Below, one piece after another: positions 35,108 through 46,562 of a stretch of 64,000 bases of DNA; position 1 is the first letter of the stretch, and every line of letters starts with the position of its first letter. Under the pieces are notes generated by a model that was not told the DNA's origin, searched no databases, and was given only the letters and a program-made list of their open reading frames with translations. This DNA is from Cyprinodon diabolis (Eukaryota; Chordata; Actinopteri; Cyprinodontiformes; Cyprinodontidae), in NCBI GenBank assembly GCA_030533445.1, contig CM060080.1:4778052-4842051 (forward strand). The letters are read 5' to 3'. A program made the position numbers and the translations under genes.

Positions 35108-35668
35108 TACAGCAGTATGGAGGACCAACTCTGCCATATTTAAAAATAAATACAGAAATAAAAAAATGCTAAATAAATAATTAAGCATACAATTAATTGC
35201 CACCAAAAATACAAACAACAAATAAATGTAAGTAGAAATTAAATTATACAACTAGTCATAAAGGTATATAACTCTTTTAACTGGCTTCTTTATTTCTTTG
35301 CCTTTTTAATATTTACTTATTTTTATTTATTTATTTATTTATTTTTTGTCATTATTTTTTGTCATTATTATCTTCAACTTCATTTTTTAATTACTTATAT
35401 TTTTAAGTATTTATGTGCATGTTATAATATTTTTGTCTGTTTTATTCTTCCTTTGTATTTTTTTACCCTAGTTATTTCTTCGCCGCTATTTCTTTCTGCC
35501 TGCCCTTTTTACATTTCTGCCTGCCATTATAATATAATTTCTAATCACATTTATTTGTTGATTGTATTTTTGGTGGCAATTAATTGTATGCTTATTTATT
35601 TATTGAGCATTTATTTATTTCTGTTATTATTTTTAAATATGGCAGAGTTGGTCCTCCATATACAGCTC
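35108..35668. mobile_element. Foldback (long inverted repeat) MITE, 545 bp
   Basis: The left arm from 35116 (TATGGAGGACCAACTCTGCC, then CATACAATTAATTGCCACC) is the reverse complement of the right arm ending at 35660, with arms of roughly 140 bp and an AT-rich core made of TTTATTTATT repeats. The flanks TACAGCAG (35108-35115) and TACAGCTC (35661-35668) agree at 6 of 8 positions, a possible decayed TSD. No coding capacity; the small ORFs in each arm are mirror images. Confidence 0.8.
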
Positions 35669-36159
35669 TATTTACAGCATATTTACATGCATGAAATGTC
35701 CCTTTCATGTTGCCGTAACTGCTGTATGTCAAGTTACTGAGGAACAAATGGGGTAAATGTGTGTTCAGAGTAAACATTACATAGATGTCCAGTACCTTGT
35801 TCGGGTGCCTTGACCCATTTATTTCTACTGTGTAGTTCTGCTCACTTTAGTACAGCTCAGTCCATAGATCTCTGATGGGGAACTTTTTCTTTCTATAGTT
35901 TCTTCCTGTGCAAATGCTGCAAAGCTGCCTCTCTGACAGTCAATCTCACACATCTACTACTCAGCACCTGTGTCTCACCTTAATACCTTTCCTGTGATAA
36001 TGCCCCTCTAGAAGTAGTGTTATCGTTCTTCTATCCATTAAGTGAGATCACATTGTACAATGTATTATTAATATGAACTGCTTCACATGAAACACTAGTA
36101 CTGTACATACTATTCTCACCAAACTGTGATAACTGTGATTAAATTCAGTGTAAACAAAT
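35669..36159. other. No gene recognised
   Basis: AT-rich unique sequence without supported features. Confidence 0.4.
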
Positions 36160-36238
36160 GCCATATGTTGCCACCCCTCAAAAATTCCTGCCCCCCTCTT
36201 GCCACCCCATAAATATTTTTCTAGATCCGCCCCTGCAC
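36160..36238 (-). repeat. End of a CAGGGGCGGATCTAG fish transposon (fragment)
   Basis: On the minus strand this reads CAGGGGCGGATCTAGAAAAA, then TATGGGGTGGCAAGAGGGG and GAGGGGTGGCAAC. This end with repeated GGGGTGGCA words is a common dispersed DNA-transposon end in fish. The opposite end is absent within the next kilobases, so it is a fragment. Confidence 0.5.
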
Positions 36239-38264
36239 ACAAATAGAATTTTGCTTTTTTTAAAGTTAATTTTGAAAAATAACAGCAAAACAAGTATAAG
36301 TTTCACCATCACTTCAAATATTAACAATGTTTCTGAAGTTGTAAAAATGTGTGTACAATAAAGAGTGGAGTTTGAAATTTGAAACAAGCGTTATCTTTTC
36401 AATCAAGCAGAGAATTTATGAAAATGCAATACAAAATCTCAAATACATAAATAATGCAGAACAGTGCAAAGCTTCAAATTTATCTTCCTCCCTCGTATAT
36501 AGCAGATTGCTCTTTAGATTAAATTAGAAGATTTTCATTTTCCCTGGACTTGTTTTCACTGTGGTCTGTGGTCTTCCGTAGAGATATTACCTAACAGGTG
36601 ATATCTGTGAAGAAGACTGCAGATCCCAGTGAAAACAGGCCTGACAAAGACCGATTGTGGTGTGGAAGCAGCATTTTTCCTTAGCTATTTATAAAACATG
36701 CATTCTTCTCCGTGTGGGTCTTTAAACACACTTCCGACTACAGATAAACATCAGTCAAGTTTTCTATACTTCTTTAAATTCAATGCATTTTTTTCTCTTC
36801 TTGTAACATTTGTAATTATCTGTGTGGGCATTTTTATTTGTAAATCATTCAGTTATTTTTTCAATTGCTGCACAGCTTAACTTTAAAAATGTTGTAGATT
36901 TAGATGTTGTTTAGTCTCATGAATATTGTTCTGTCCAATTGTTTTGTTAGTGTGACAGCAAAGGTATCTATTCTCTTCTATTCTGCTCTAGCAACTTAGA
37001 TGAGCAGCACAAAAAAAGTAATTCTAAGAAAATATTAAATTCAATTTTATTCCAAATTTATCTCAAAGGTAAATTAAATAAAAAAATACAATAAAAAGAA
37101 TAGTAAAAATTGATATTACATACAATGTATTATCAAATCTAAATAGTTCTGTTAAAAAATCCAAACATCAGGCAAGAAATAATGACAATTTTTTTTAGAA
37201 GACCTGCTCTGTGCTTGTAAGATAAAGAATGCTAGATAAATACTTGACTAAACCATTACTCTATTTCAGAACAAACAAAGGAACAATTAGCAGACACAGA
37301 GACTTAAAGCTCGGGGTGATGTAAGGGGGTATCTGTTCCTCCTCAGCAATCATGCTGTTTATTTTTTTAATAAATGCAGTGAATCGATGGTCCTCTTAGG
37401 AAAACCAGAAAGCAGAGCACTACAGTAACCAATCCATTTATTCCAATCACTTTCCTGAAGCCACTGTTTTAAGCCCCTGTCCTTGGGGTTGTGCTGTCAT
37501 TATCCAACTCTGACTTGTGGAATGAACAGTGGCAGAGAGCTAGGAAGGTAACTCAACAAATACTGCTTTTATAACTTTAATTTGTCATAAAAAGTAGTTT
37601 TGTTTTTTAATCGACAAAGTGGACTTTGAAACCTTATTTGTTTGAGTATCACACCTCTGTGTTGACAAGCAGGCTCCAGCAGCTCTTGGAGAGTTTTTGT
37701 TCCTACTGACCAGAGCCTGGTGTTGGTCACACTCTATCATTATTTGCAACTTATCTGTTTGTAGTTAAATATAAAATATTTAGTTTGTGTGGTGAATAAA
37801 TGTATGAACTAAAATGTAAACTATGAGATGCATATTTTGGCTTAAAGGAAAAGTCTGGTAATATTCAGAATTCAAACTTCTGAAAGTACTCAGCTGTCGT
37901 AGGGAAGCGGCTGATCCAAACGTTGCAGTTCCCAATTCTCCCCAGTGGTGCCCGACTTTACACAAGGGAATTAAGTTAATGTGATTGGTCGTTGGTCAAG
38001 AGGGCGGGATAGTTGTTGGGGAAGGTTCGCAAGCAAGTTTGATTGTGGCTGGTGTCTCGGAAGCATCTTGCAAACCAGTTAGCAGCTTAGTGCTAGTACT
38101 GTAGGTTCCCAATTGGAAATTCCATTGGGACCAAGTAGCACTAAATTGGTGACTTAGAAACGACACTGTCAAGGAACACTATGGACAGCAGAAACATGCA
38201 ATAGGAGGAGAGTTTAGTGTCGGAGGTCGTGGATGAGTCTCCTCCGTCATGAATTTTTTATTTA
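36239..38264. other. No gene recognised; transposon 5' sequence likely from about 37830
   Basis: AT-rich to about 37830. From there to 38264 the sequence is GC-richer and leads without interruption into the protein relic at 38265, so it may be that element's 5' end. No inverted end was identified. Confidence 0.35.
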
Positions 38265-38471
38265 GAGGAGGAAAGCGGGGACGAAGATGTTGTGGAAGAG
38301 GACGCCAGGGCGGCAGAAGCTTGATTTGGTGTAGAAGGCTTCCAGCCGTACATGTTTGAGCCCTTGCCTCGCAACGCTGCCAGTTCTGTTAGCTCTACGC
38401 CTGCCGAAGACACAGACGTCCATCCCCGTGAACACTGGGACGCAACTCAATGGGAAAGGAAAGGATTCTGA
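38265..38471 (+). pseudogene. Relic of a fish transposon-encoded acidic protein (P2X7-like family)
   Basis: One plus frame reads an acidic stretch (EEESGDEDVVEEDA), an in-frame stop, then GVEGFQPYMFEP and about 35 further codons ending in TGA at 38469-38471. An acidic or serine-rich leader followed by a G-(F/Y)QPYxFEP motif is characteristic of proteins often annotated as P2X purinoceptor 7-like in fish genomes, many of which are carried by DNA transposons. Downstream Cys-rich sequence is not preserved. The internal stop makes it a pseudogene. The assignment rests on the short motif. Confidence 0.5.
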
Positions 38472-40355
38472 TTTCAACTGTTGCATATATTCACAGAAAC
38501 TGATTACATTTACTTGTTGAGTTGCCCTACTCTTATTTCATCAGTTCAAAATGCCAAAATTGTGCTTGCAGCTTATCATTTTACCTCAAATGATTAACAG
38601 TCATGGCATTCTTAAATTTTTTTCTAAGTCAATGTCAGTCTATGACAATGAAAAACCCAAGCTAGTGTCCATTATTATTGTGAAATTGTAAGTCCAATAA
38701 AGGTAAGGTGTTCTAAAATCTTGGCATTGCTCTATAGAGTGATCTAAGCAAATGAAAATCTGGTTTGCACACGGAAAGGATGGTTGTCAGGAAAGAGGAA
38801 TTGATTCTCTGTTCCACATTTTAACTCACCCAGTATTTTCGTGTAAATATGCAGTTCGGAAAAGTCAGAACTTTGGTCAAATTAAGATGTTTGCATGATT
38901 TAATTAAAAGGAAATCAAAAGCATGGTTCCAATATTGCCTACAATTGTACACCCTGGGAAAAGTTTCTCTTTCATTCTCTTCTTAAACTTTACTCTTCCA
39001 CTATAAACATTGCAATCAGTGCATATCTTGTTTGGCAGTTTGGTTCTCCCAAACTAAAAACACATCACGTAAAAGTGCGGCAGCTTTAAAGCCAAAGCTG
39101 ATGCATATGTACAGAGGGATTTGTCTTTTTTTTTCATTTTGTGGGTTAGAGAAAGTAGCAACAGATCTAAAATCCTGGGGTGAGTTAGGGCTGAGTAGCT
39201 GCAGATACAGTGGAACACCTGCCACCATGCAAGTATCTGCATACTGAGGAGAAGCTGGAGCTGTCACGTCTCTGAGTCCTGTTTATACTGTAACCAAAGA
39301 GAAAGAAAAGAATCGAAGGGTCTTCAAAGACGAGCTGACTCTCTGTAATCACTCCTGTTTAGGCTTTGATCTCAGGGAGGAGAGCAGGGAGAAAATAATT
39401 ACCTGTTTCTCTGTGCCCTTTTACAATGAATGAAAGGAGATGTTAGATTGAAATTGCATGGTAATGGGAGGCTGTCTGGGCGAATGTGATGGGGAGGTGT
39501 TGAATGCTACTTGTGGGAAATAAAACAAGAACCCCAGAGACATTTTATTCTTGCAGCATTGAAAAGCTTATTTCTGCTTCCAAAAAAACATAACAGGTCA
39601 GAGACCTTGTCGATTTAGACAGCGTATACCTGACGTCCCAGAATCTTCTAAAACGCTGCCATACACTGAACTTTCTTTTCTTCAATTTTGGGCATATACA
39701 TAGATTATTCATAAGGAGTTCAGAACTTATGTCCAACGACAGCCTAATTTATGCTTAATGCACGGCAGTGTAATACCCATGAAATGATGCACAAGCCAGT
39801 GTCCTGAGGGGGGCAGCAATGCGCCCGGAGGCGCCCGGTCCTGCAAAAAAAGATCTCTTTCATCGCGGCATTAAGGTAGCTGCTGTTTACCGCCCCCCCC
39901 CCCCAAAAAAAATTAAATAAAATGAAAGAAGGTTTCGGAGCAAATTCGGTGTCCTGTCTGCTATGAAGTTTGTTGGTTGTGGCCGTGGGCTTGAACGCAG
40001 GGAGGATCCATCATACTCACCTTCTTGTTTACCCTATGTTGCGAATGAAGTCTGGAGGAGGACTGATGGTTTCGCCCTGTGAACCCAATTTTACACCAAA
40101 ATGTTGCCAATACACCATTAAACAGCAGCTGTAAGTTAGAAACACATTCAGAGGTCATCTGGAACACTTTAATACACAATGGAGATGAGTTCTTGGTAAA
40201 TTATGCCTAAGTTATGCATAAATTACTCATAGGTTTTGGATAAGCTAGACACCACAACTTATGAGTAACTTACACTTAACGTATGTCAACAATCAAATAA
40301 CTCACCTGTAACTTATGTCCATCGTATGGGCAGATGCTGGGTAGCAGTCTCTACG
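38472..40355. other. No gene recognised; poly-C run at 39893-39904
   Basis: Mostly unique DNA. The plus frame at 38760-38860 reads DGCQERGIDSLFHIL then HPVF, which faintly resembles a LINE zinc-knuckle region but has no second block. A run of 12 C is at 39893-39904. A GC-rich patch is at 39810-39850. Confidence 0.35.
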
Positions 40356-40377
40356 TACTTGCTGTATGTCGATGTGT

Positions 40378-40422
40378 GCCAGCGTGTTTGAGCGTGCTTC
40401 AGCTTGTTTCAGCGTGCTCATA
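40378..40422 (+). repeat. Degenerate tandem of about 10-bp units
   Basis: Four successive words of about 10 bp: GCGTGTTTGA, GCGTGCTTCA, GCTTGTTTCA, GCGTGCTCAT. They differ at one to four positions. Short and of unknown significance. Confidence 0.6.
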
Positions 40423-40504
40423 ACTTATATAAAATGTACCCATAACTGCCAGATTTTTCCTATGTCAGGCATACGCTGGTCTAAATCACGAAGGCGGGAC
40501 AGGG

Positions 40505-40615
40505 CCGTTACTCAGGTTTGTGTTCTTGGGCAGGAGTCTCAGTCTGCCCCAGGGCAGCTATGGCTGCAATACAGCTTACCACTATGTAAATCATTACATG
40601 TAAAGTAAGGCACTT
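40505..40615 (+). repeat. Fragment of the tRNA-derived SINE seen at 14366
   Basis: GCCCCAGGGCAGCTATGGCT then AATACAGCTTACCACTAT and GTAAAGTAAGGCACTTC correspond to GCCCCAGGGCAGCTGTGGCT, AATGTAGCTTGCCACTAT and GTAAAGCGCCTTGG of the copy at 14366-14696. The head and tail are missing. Confidence 0.65.
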
Positions 40616-42409
40616 CAGGGTCCCCCTGAAACATTGAAAAATGAGAGAGTAGAGAGGCAGCATTGACTCTTGCTTTTGACATATTGGAGATGCTATGTAT
40701 TGAACACATACTGCACACATAAAACATTAAAAATTAACATGGAGAGTCATTTACATGTTATTGTTTTTTTAATAAAACTACTTTTATCAGTATTTTATTA
40801 TGTGAGTGCAGTTTGGAAGAATTCTGACTTCATACCTACATCCTCCTTTTCCAACTGACATGTGGAAAATGGAAAACTTCCTGCACTCCCTGAGCTCAAG
40901 AAGAAAAAAATGAATTGGTGTGACATCATTTCATCAATTATTATCGACTGGTGCCACCATTTCAACTGACATTCCACAGTTGAAAAAGTGTCTCTTTCTG
41001 TATTCATCTTTGCATAAATGGATCATAAAACAGAAATGAATGATCAGGTGTGTAGCATAGCTTGACTACACTCCTGTGTAATTATAAGCTGGATGAAGGG
41101 ACATGCAATCAATTGCAAAATCCATGAGTTTCTCCTTTTAGAACACATGAGTAGACAGCCAGCCATCCTTCATGTGCCCTTTTTGACTGATGCACCTACT
41201 TCCTGTCTACAACATAGACGTTGGAGACCAAATTGCCCGCACACACGTTAGATCCTGCATAGTATATTATGGTTGTCTAAACATGATGATGGTGGAACCA
41301 GGAATAAGTATCAGTCATTCTGCTGACCCTACAAGCGTGTATGATTGAGTTTTAAGAGGGCTACATCTGAGTGCTTGAGCCCTGGATTGGAATTGCAGCT
41401 ACAGGCCCTGACAGCTGATGGCAGCTACTTTCTGAGCAGAACGCAGAGGTTAGATATTTTAATAAAACAAGCATGACTCTCTGTCTCTATCTGCAAGAAA
41501 TCCCCAGGAGGCAACATTTGTGTTTTATGTTCAAATAAATGAAATGGCTTGAGCAGTTGTTTCCCCTTACAAATCTCTTCTCTGTGTTTTGTGGTCATTT
41601 TAAAATGTTTTAGATCATTGAACAGATGTTAGAATCAAACAAATATAACCTCAGTAAATACACAATATCTATTATAGAAAAAAGCAATCCAAACCAGCCT
41701 GGTTGCACACCTTGTGGAAAAACAACAAAAAAAAAAACTGTTGTTAACTGTGCGATAATTTGAAATGAGTCTCTAACTTTATTGTGGATTACGGTGACCA
41801 GATGTCTCTGATGAGGTGAGATGATTAATAATAGTAATAATAAAAATAATATGTATGAGATTATTCCACACTTATTCCACACTAATCCCAGAATAAAAAA
41901 ATAACCAATTTCCAATAAGCATGTGAATCAAAACTCTTATTTTAACTATTAAAATTTAAGTTTTCAGGATATAACTTGTGAATTTTTTAGAAGGGAATGT
42001 GATTATATTGTGTCTGTTTTAGAATACTGTAAGATTGATGGAGCGAAGAGGAATAAAATAGGGAGAGTGATAGAAAGAAGATTGAATGAGAAGAGGAACT
42101 GTTCTTTCCACTGTTCGAAAAAACAGTGGAAGAAAAGGGAGATCAATCTGCTTAGAAGAGTAAACAGCGAGCAGGTAGAAGTCAGAAGAGAGCTAGAAAG
42201 AAAAGGATCTGAGTAACGAGCCAGGTACACCTGGATTAATCAGCTTGTCCAGCAATAAAAGATGCTAAATATTTGGGCTGCTGGATCACATAGGGAACAC
42301 TTTTCCTATTTCTGCTTCATTCTATCTCCCTTCTTCCACTCATTACTGTATGTCAACTTCCACTCATTACTTCATGTTTTCTCTGCTTTTTCTCATCCTG
42401 TTAGCTTCA
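40616..42409. other. No gene recognised; candidate conserved stretch at 41040-41480
   Basis: Unique DNA. The 41040-41480 portion is high-complexity, with no simple repeats, and might be regulatory. A small purine-rich block at 42040-42210 keeps a 68-residue basic ORF, explained by composition. Confidence 0.3.
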
Positions 42410-42745
42410 TCCGGTCTGTTCCTGTTCGGCTGTGCCTCATCTTTGATTGAAATATCAGTTGGGCTGCTGCCATCGACATCTCTGTTTATAGATATATGAG
42501 CTTGGCCATTTTCCAGTGAAGGCCGGTTTCTTTTACTGTAACAAAATTGGCTTGGAACTTGTCTGCCTGCCTGTGTTTTTCATGGACACCTTTGGAACTA
42601 GTTTACGGTTACCATTTTCTTCTATTTCTATGCCTGCTTCTGTCTTGAACTCCAGTCGGTCTCGGGGGATGGGCCCTCACTCTGATTTTTCCACTCCACT
42701 GTTGCTACATGCATGCTCAGTGTGAGGAATCGCTGAAGAGTCAAG
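42410..42745 (+). repeat. Dispersed repeat family B, copy 5 (sense orientation, partial)
   Basis: Contains GTCTGTTCCTGTTCGGCTGTG (reverse of CACAGCCAAACAGGAACAG in other copies), CATTTTCCAGTGAAGGCC, CTTGTCTGCCTGCCTGTG, CTCCAGTCGGTCTCGG, CTCCACTGTTGCTACATGC and CAGTGTGAGGAATCGC. It lacks the 3' tail after AAGAGTCAA. It is one of two copies on the plus strand. Confidence 0.75.
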
Positions 42746-42779
42746 AACAAAATAATATCGAAGGTCATCACCGCAGGCT

Positions 42780-43620
42780 AATCCAGGAAGAACATGTCTT
42801 GCAACTAAACTCCAGCATCAGATGCTCAGAAACTTGTGAGAAACTGCTTCAGATGCATCAAGATGTGCTGCTCCTGCAGCTCTAGAATGTGCTCTAGGAC
42901 CTTGTGATGCGCCTCGGTGCATGTCAACCATAGACTTTGCTTGTAAGGCGACTGCTTCTGCGTCTGGTGTGAATGAAGGATAACGAGCTTTGGTCAGCAT
43001 AAAAGCGCCTACTGCTTCATTTTTGATGCTTGTACATATTAAAGGTATAGTGAAGAATGTTCTTTTTCTGGATGGTTCATCAAAATAAGTGGTTCTCCTG
43101 ATTGTCAATCATTCTGGTTATATGTTTCTGTGCATGCGCACTTTCAGGTATATATTTTTTTTTTTGACGCCACTACCGGCCCCCCTTTTTTTTTTCCAAC
43201 AGTAGGCTGACAAGAAAGGGGGCATGAGAGAGGGGGAAGAAATATGCGGTAAAGGACCACAGGTCGGACTCTAACCCGGGTCGGCCGCGCCGAGGACCAA
43301 GCCCTCCGTACATGGGTCGTGCACGCTAACCACTGTGCCACCTGCACGCCCATTTTCAGGTATATGTGTGTGGTGAGTGACGGTTTCAGCCAGTCATTGC
43401 GGCTCTCCTTTCTCACCGTGGTTCTTTAAAGATGACCGAGGGTTGTAAAAGAAAAAGTGTTGTATGAGAAGAAGAGAAAGGCCTTTAGAAGAGAGAAACA
43501 ACATCAGAGTGTTTTTGGGAGATTCTTTAATGCAATGGTTTACATTGAAGGCACAGGCCGGGCTTCCCACTGATGCCTTGGTTGCAAAGTTTCTACTCGA
43601 AAGGTAAAGTTTTGCACGCT
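42780..43620 (+). repeat. Repeat family D, copy 1, interrupted by a SINE
   Basis: The segment 42842-42935 (CTGCTTCAGATGCATCAAGA, GCTGCTCCTGCAGCT, TGATGCGCCTCGGTGCATG, TCAACCATAGAC) matches 44296-44388 joined to 45780-45786. The part to the right of 42935 continues with GCGTCTGGTGTGAATG and is interrupted by the SINE at 43154. The class is not identified and the right limit is approximate. Confidence 0.55.
43142..43365 (-). mobile_element. tRNA-derived SINE with 12-bp TSD, minus strand
   Basis: The duplication TTTCAGGTATAT occurs at 43142-43153 and 43354-43365. Between them the minus strand starts GGGCGTGCAGGTGGCACAGT, contains an A-box-like TGGCACAGTGG and a B-box-like GGTTAGAGTCC, and ends in GGGGGCC..GGCGTC and an A-rich tail (T-rich on plus at 43155-43165). 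Head, boxes, tail and TSD together show a full-length retroposed SINE of about 200 bp. The 90-residue ORF across it is incidental. Confidence 0.9.
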
Positions 43621-44269
43621 ATATGGAAAAATCCATTTCACATCACTGCTAGTGAAACGAGGAGAAATGGGCTTGTGCAGTAAAGTGGACCAAAAATTCT
43701 TGAAAATCCACTCCAGTAAACTGTGTCCAGATGCATCTTATGCGTCTGTTGCTCCTGTGTTGAATGGCAGAGAGTAACTTTGCTATATTTGCTGTTTTAA
43801 GCTGGTAAAAAAGTAGTTCTATTATATTTTTAAAAGACAAAGTACATCTGAAAACACCTTCTGTGCAGTCAGTTCATCAAGAATACGATCCTGCCTAAAA
43901 ATATTATTTTGCTGTTGGAGGAGCTCAGACACCCACATACTGGCAGTGCGCTGTCACTGGGAATCCCAGCAGCAGCTAGGGATAGTTTCCACTACTCTTC
44001 ATGGTCGCTGGATGAAGATGTTAGCGTTTTTCTTGTACTTGGTAAAAACTACAGGCACCAGAATAATAAAAGTGAAGATATTTTGCCAACAGGTTTCAAC
44101 ATTTTAAGTTAATTTAAGTGTTAATAAAGTGCTTCAGATTAGTGATCATAGTTCTCTACATCAGCAGTGCTGTGTCTGTCACCCGACCGGATCTCAGTTT
44201 AGCTTTTCTGATGGGTTGTTGTGGCGCATCAAGCAGCAAAACTTTTTCCAACTCAAGCATCTGCTGATT
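43621..44269. other. No gene recognised
   Basis: Unique or unassigned sequence between the two family D copies. It may be internal sequence of one family D element. Short ORFs only. Confidence 0.35.
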
Positions 44270-44383
44270 ATCAAGCGAGTCACACTCATGAGATGCTGCT
44301 TCAGCTGCTCAGACGCATCAACATGCGCCGCTCCTGCAGCTTTAGACGCGCTGCAGGACCTTTTGATGCCCCTTGATGCACGT

Positions 44384-45779
44384 CAACCTGTCAAGAACCG
44401 GGGACAGATGGACCCAGTATTCAAGGAGAGACAGCCAGTAGGAAAGTTCAAAATGTTTATTAAATAATGAAAACTAAAGTGGAGCTGTGGGTTGCAGACA
44501 CTGCAGGATGGGGAGCGGGGCACCGCCCAATCACAGACACTCTGCAGGAGAAACACAGGTAAGTGACCACAATCATCTGACAGAAGATGATTATCTGAGT
44601 TGGCCACTTACCTGGTTTAACAGTCCAGTCCAAGAATGTCCCCAAGTGCTGCAGTCCCAGAGGACATGCTGGAAGCTGATCCTGGTCAGGGATCCAGATC
44701 AGGCAGGAACAGGATCCAGATCAGGCAGGAACAGAAACAGGTGTCAGGATCCGGACTTCCAGGCATCCACAGGCTCCCAGGAGGGTTCAGAGTCTGACAG
44801 TGTCAGGGTTTGGTTGTGGTAGAGGACCCAAATGCAGAGGCAGAGAGGCTGAGGAGATTTCTTGGCAGTTTAATTGGGCAAAAACAGTAACAAAGGCAGG
44901 AATGCAAAAATCCAACTAATAATCAAAAGCAAACCAGAACTATGGAGACATCTGGGGAAAACCAAACACGAGGAGCCAGGGAGAGACGAGGAACGTGGAC
45001 AACAGCATGGGAGGACAGCAAAGACAAGGAACCAACAAAGAGTGAGAGCAGAGGGAGAGCATAAATAGCAGAGAGAGACAAAGGGAGGGTTAATTAGCTG
45101 ACAAGGAACAGGTGTGAGAGGAGACAACGAGGGAGCCAAGGGGAAAGGAACATACACACTCAAGAGGGCAAAAGAGGACAACAGAAAAACATGAGAACTA
45201 ATATAAATCTAGAAATACAACAAAACTGGAATTAAACCAATAAATCTAGAAAACAAGGAGCAAAGAAAAGAACAGCAGAACCAAGACCATGACAGACAGG
45301 GTCCGAAAGTGTGACCAGGTGGTCACGCACAGGAGCAGACAGAATCAGGTGCAGACAGGCAGGCTCAGTGGAAGAGGCTAGACGAGAAAGGACGTGGAAC
45401 CAGAACTTGATGCAGGACTTTAAACTGGTCTCCTCCCTGGAGCCAGGCTTACTGAGATAAAAACTGAACCTACCCACATATAGAGCCAAAAACCCAGAGG
45501 ACTCTGCGGGGGAGGAACAGTGGACGATCAGGAGACGAGACAAACACAAAAACCTCTTTCCACTGGCTGCTAGGATCCAGGACATGAACGGAGGCAAAAA
45601 CTGAACAGACAGACTAACATTAAGACAAGTAATTATCTGGCACCGAATGCTCAGGCTGAACTGAATTTAAACCAGAGGAAACAGGTGAGAGGAATAAATT
45701 ATAATTGAGGCAGGGAGGTAAAACGACAGGTGAAAGGATTAATTAAGGAGGAGCAAACAGGCCAGATCATGACACAACC
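44384..45779 (-). mobile_element. Outer solo LTR, 5-bp TSD, interrupted
   Basis: The TSD CAACC occurs at 44384-44388 and 45775-45779. The element, 44389-45774, reads on the minus strand TGTCATGATCTGG at one end and CCGGTTCTTGACA at the other, with the TG..CA ends and 5-bp TSD of LTR retrotransposons. A minus-strand AATAAA lies around 44460. Subtracting the inner insertion leaves about 887 bp. No gag or pol sequence is present, so it is a solo LTR left by recombination between two LTRs. A tandem duplication of a 22-bp unit occurs at 44690-44733. Confidence 0.8.
44796..45299 (-). mobile_element. Inner solo LTR inserted in the outer LTR, 5-bp TSD
   Basis: The TSD GACAG occurs at 44796-44800 and 45295-45299. 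The 494-bp element (44801-45294) reads on the minus strand TGTCATGGTCTTGG at its start and CCAAACCCTGACA at its end. Sub-terminal CTCTGCATTTGGGTCCTC is also in the plus-strand copy at 47597, and ACCCACATGCAG near 63345 is related. A minus-strand TATTTATG lies near 45060, a possible TATA box. Several small plus and minus ORFs in the interval are not genes. It is younger than the outer LTR. Confidence 0.85.
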
Positions 45780-45840
45780 ATAGACATTTAAACCAGCTGC
45801 ATCCTCTGCTTCAATCCTGTTAGGTGTAAATGTAGCATTT

Positions 45841-46504
45841 GTCATAAACGTAGCATTAGATCAGCAGCAAAAGAGTTTTGAGACAGATATTGAAGAAATA
45901 AAAAATCCCAATTTAAATGTAAAACAAACAGTAATATTAAACTAGCACATCATAGATCTAGTTTATACAATCTAAATGTAAGTGGATGATTTTGAGGGAA
46001 GTTATGCTAGATATTGTAGGAAGTGCTTTCTACCCTCCATTCAGAGATAAAAATAAGGAATCAAGGATGGAGAGATGGAGTGATGCCAACTAGACAGGAG
46101 GGATGGAGGGAAGGAAGGGGCATTAATGCAGATCAAAGAAATGGTAGTGACAGATTCAGCCGATAGGCATGAGGAAGAGGGTGGAGAGATCGAAGCGGGC
46201 AGAAAAGCAGAGGCAGGGAACTCAGCAGGTGATCCCAGCATGTCTGCCTCCTCTACGGCAGGATCTGATGCTCAGCCAGGGGAATGATGACACAGCCACT
46301 ATGCAACAGCGGCCAATCTTTTTCCACAGGGCAGAACAGGAAACAGTCCTATTCAAAGACGCCTTCTCATATTTCCGAAATATTAACAAACTAGGGCAAA
46401 GATATTTGCAAAGTGTCAGATTTAACATCAATTTTTAAGGTGTTTATAAAATTAGATGAGACAAACTTGATATGGACCAGGTTAAACGTAAAATCTAGGC
46501 CTCA
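45841..46504. other. No gene recognised
   Basis: Unique DNA with a purine-rich block at 46060-46220. The 89-residue plus ORF at 46169-46438 has no recognised domain. Confidence 0.35.
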
Positions 46505-46562
46505 GTAATACCCGAATAGAAAAAAAAAATTCCTTTATTGTCCCACAATGGGGAAATAGTTT
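46505..46562 (+). repeat. Fragment of a TTTATTGTCCCACAATGG repeat, copy 2
   Basis: CGAATAGAAAAA followed by CCTTTATTGTCCCACAATGG and GGAAATAG matches the head of the fragment at 25305. Confidence 0.55.

Larger units (their letters stand above)
44270..45840 (+). repeat. Repeat family D, copy 2, split by an LTR insertion
   Basis: The left part (44296-44388) contains GCTGCTTCAGCTGCTCAGAC, CGCCGCTCCTGCAGCTTTAG, TTGATGCACGTCAACC. The right part resumes at 45775 with CAACCATAGACATTT. Joined, CGTCAACC-ATAGAC corresponds to TGTCAACCATAGAC at 42923-42936 in copy 1, so copy 1 gives the sequence of the empty site. Confidence 0.65.

Noticed and set aside
38750..38870. LINE zinc-knuckle-like reading DGCQERGIDSLFHIL
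   Set aside because: Only one short suggestive stretch; no adjacent RT or tail sequence supports a LINE.
43268..43353. Possible tRNA gene on the minus strand
   Set aside because: The A and B boxes belong to a SINE with its own poly-A tail and TSD.
44690..44733. 22-bp tandem duplication as a minisatellite
   Set aside because: Only two units, inside the outer LTR; noted there as a local duplication and not as a separate array.
45232..45597. 121-residue minus-strand ORF
   Set aside because: It lies across the boundary of two nested LTRs and has no retroviral or other domain.
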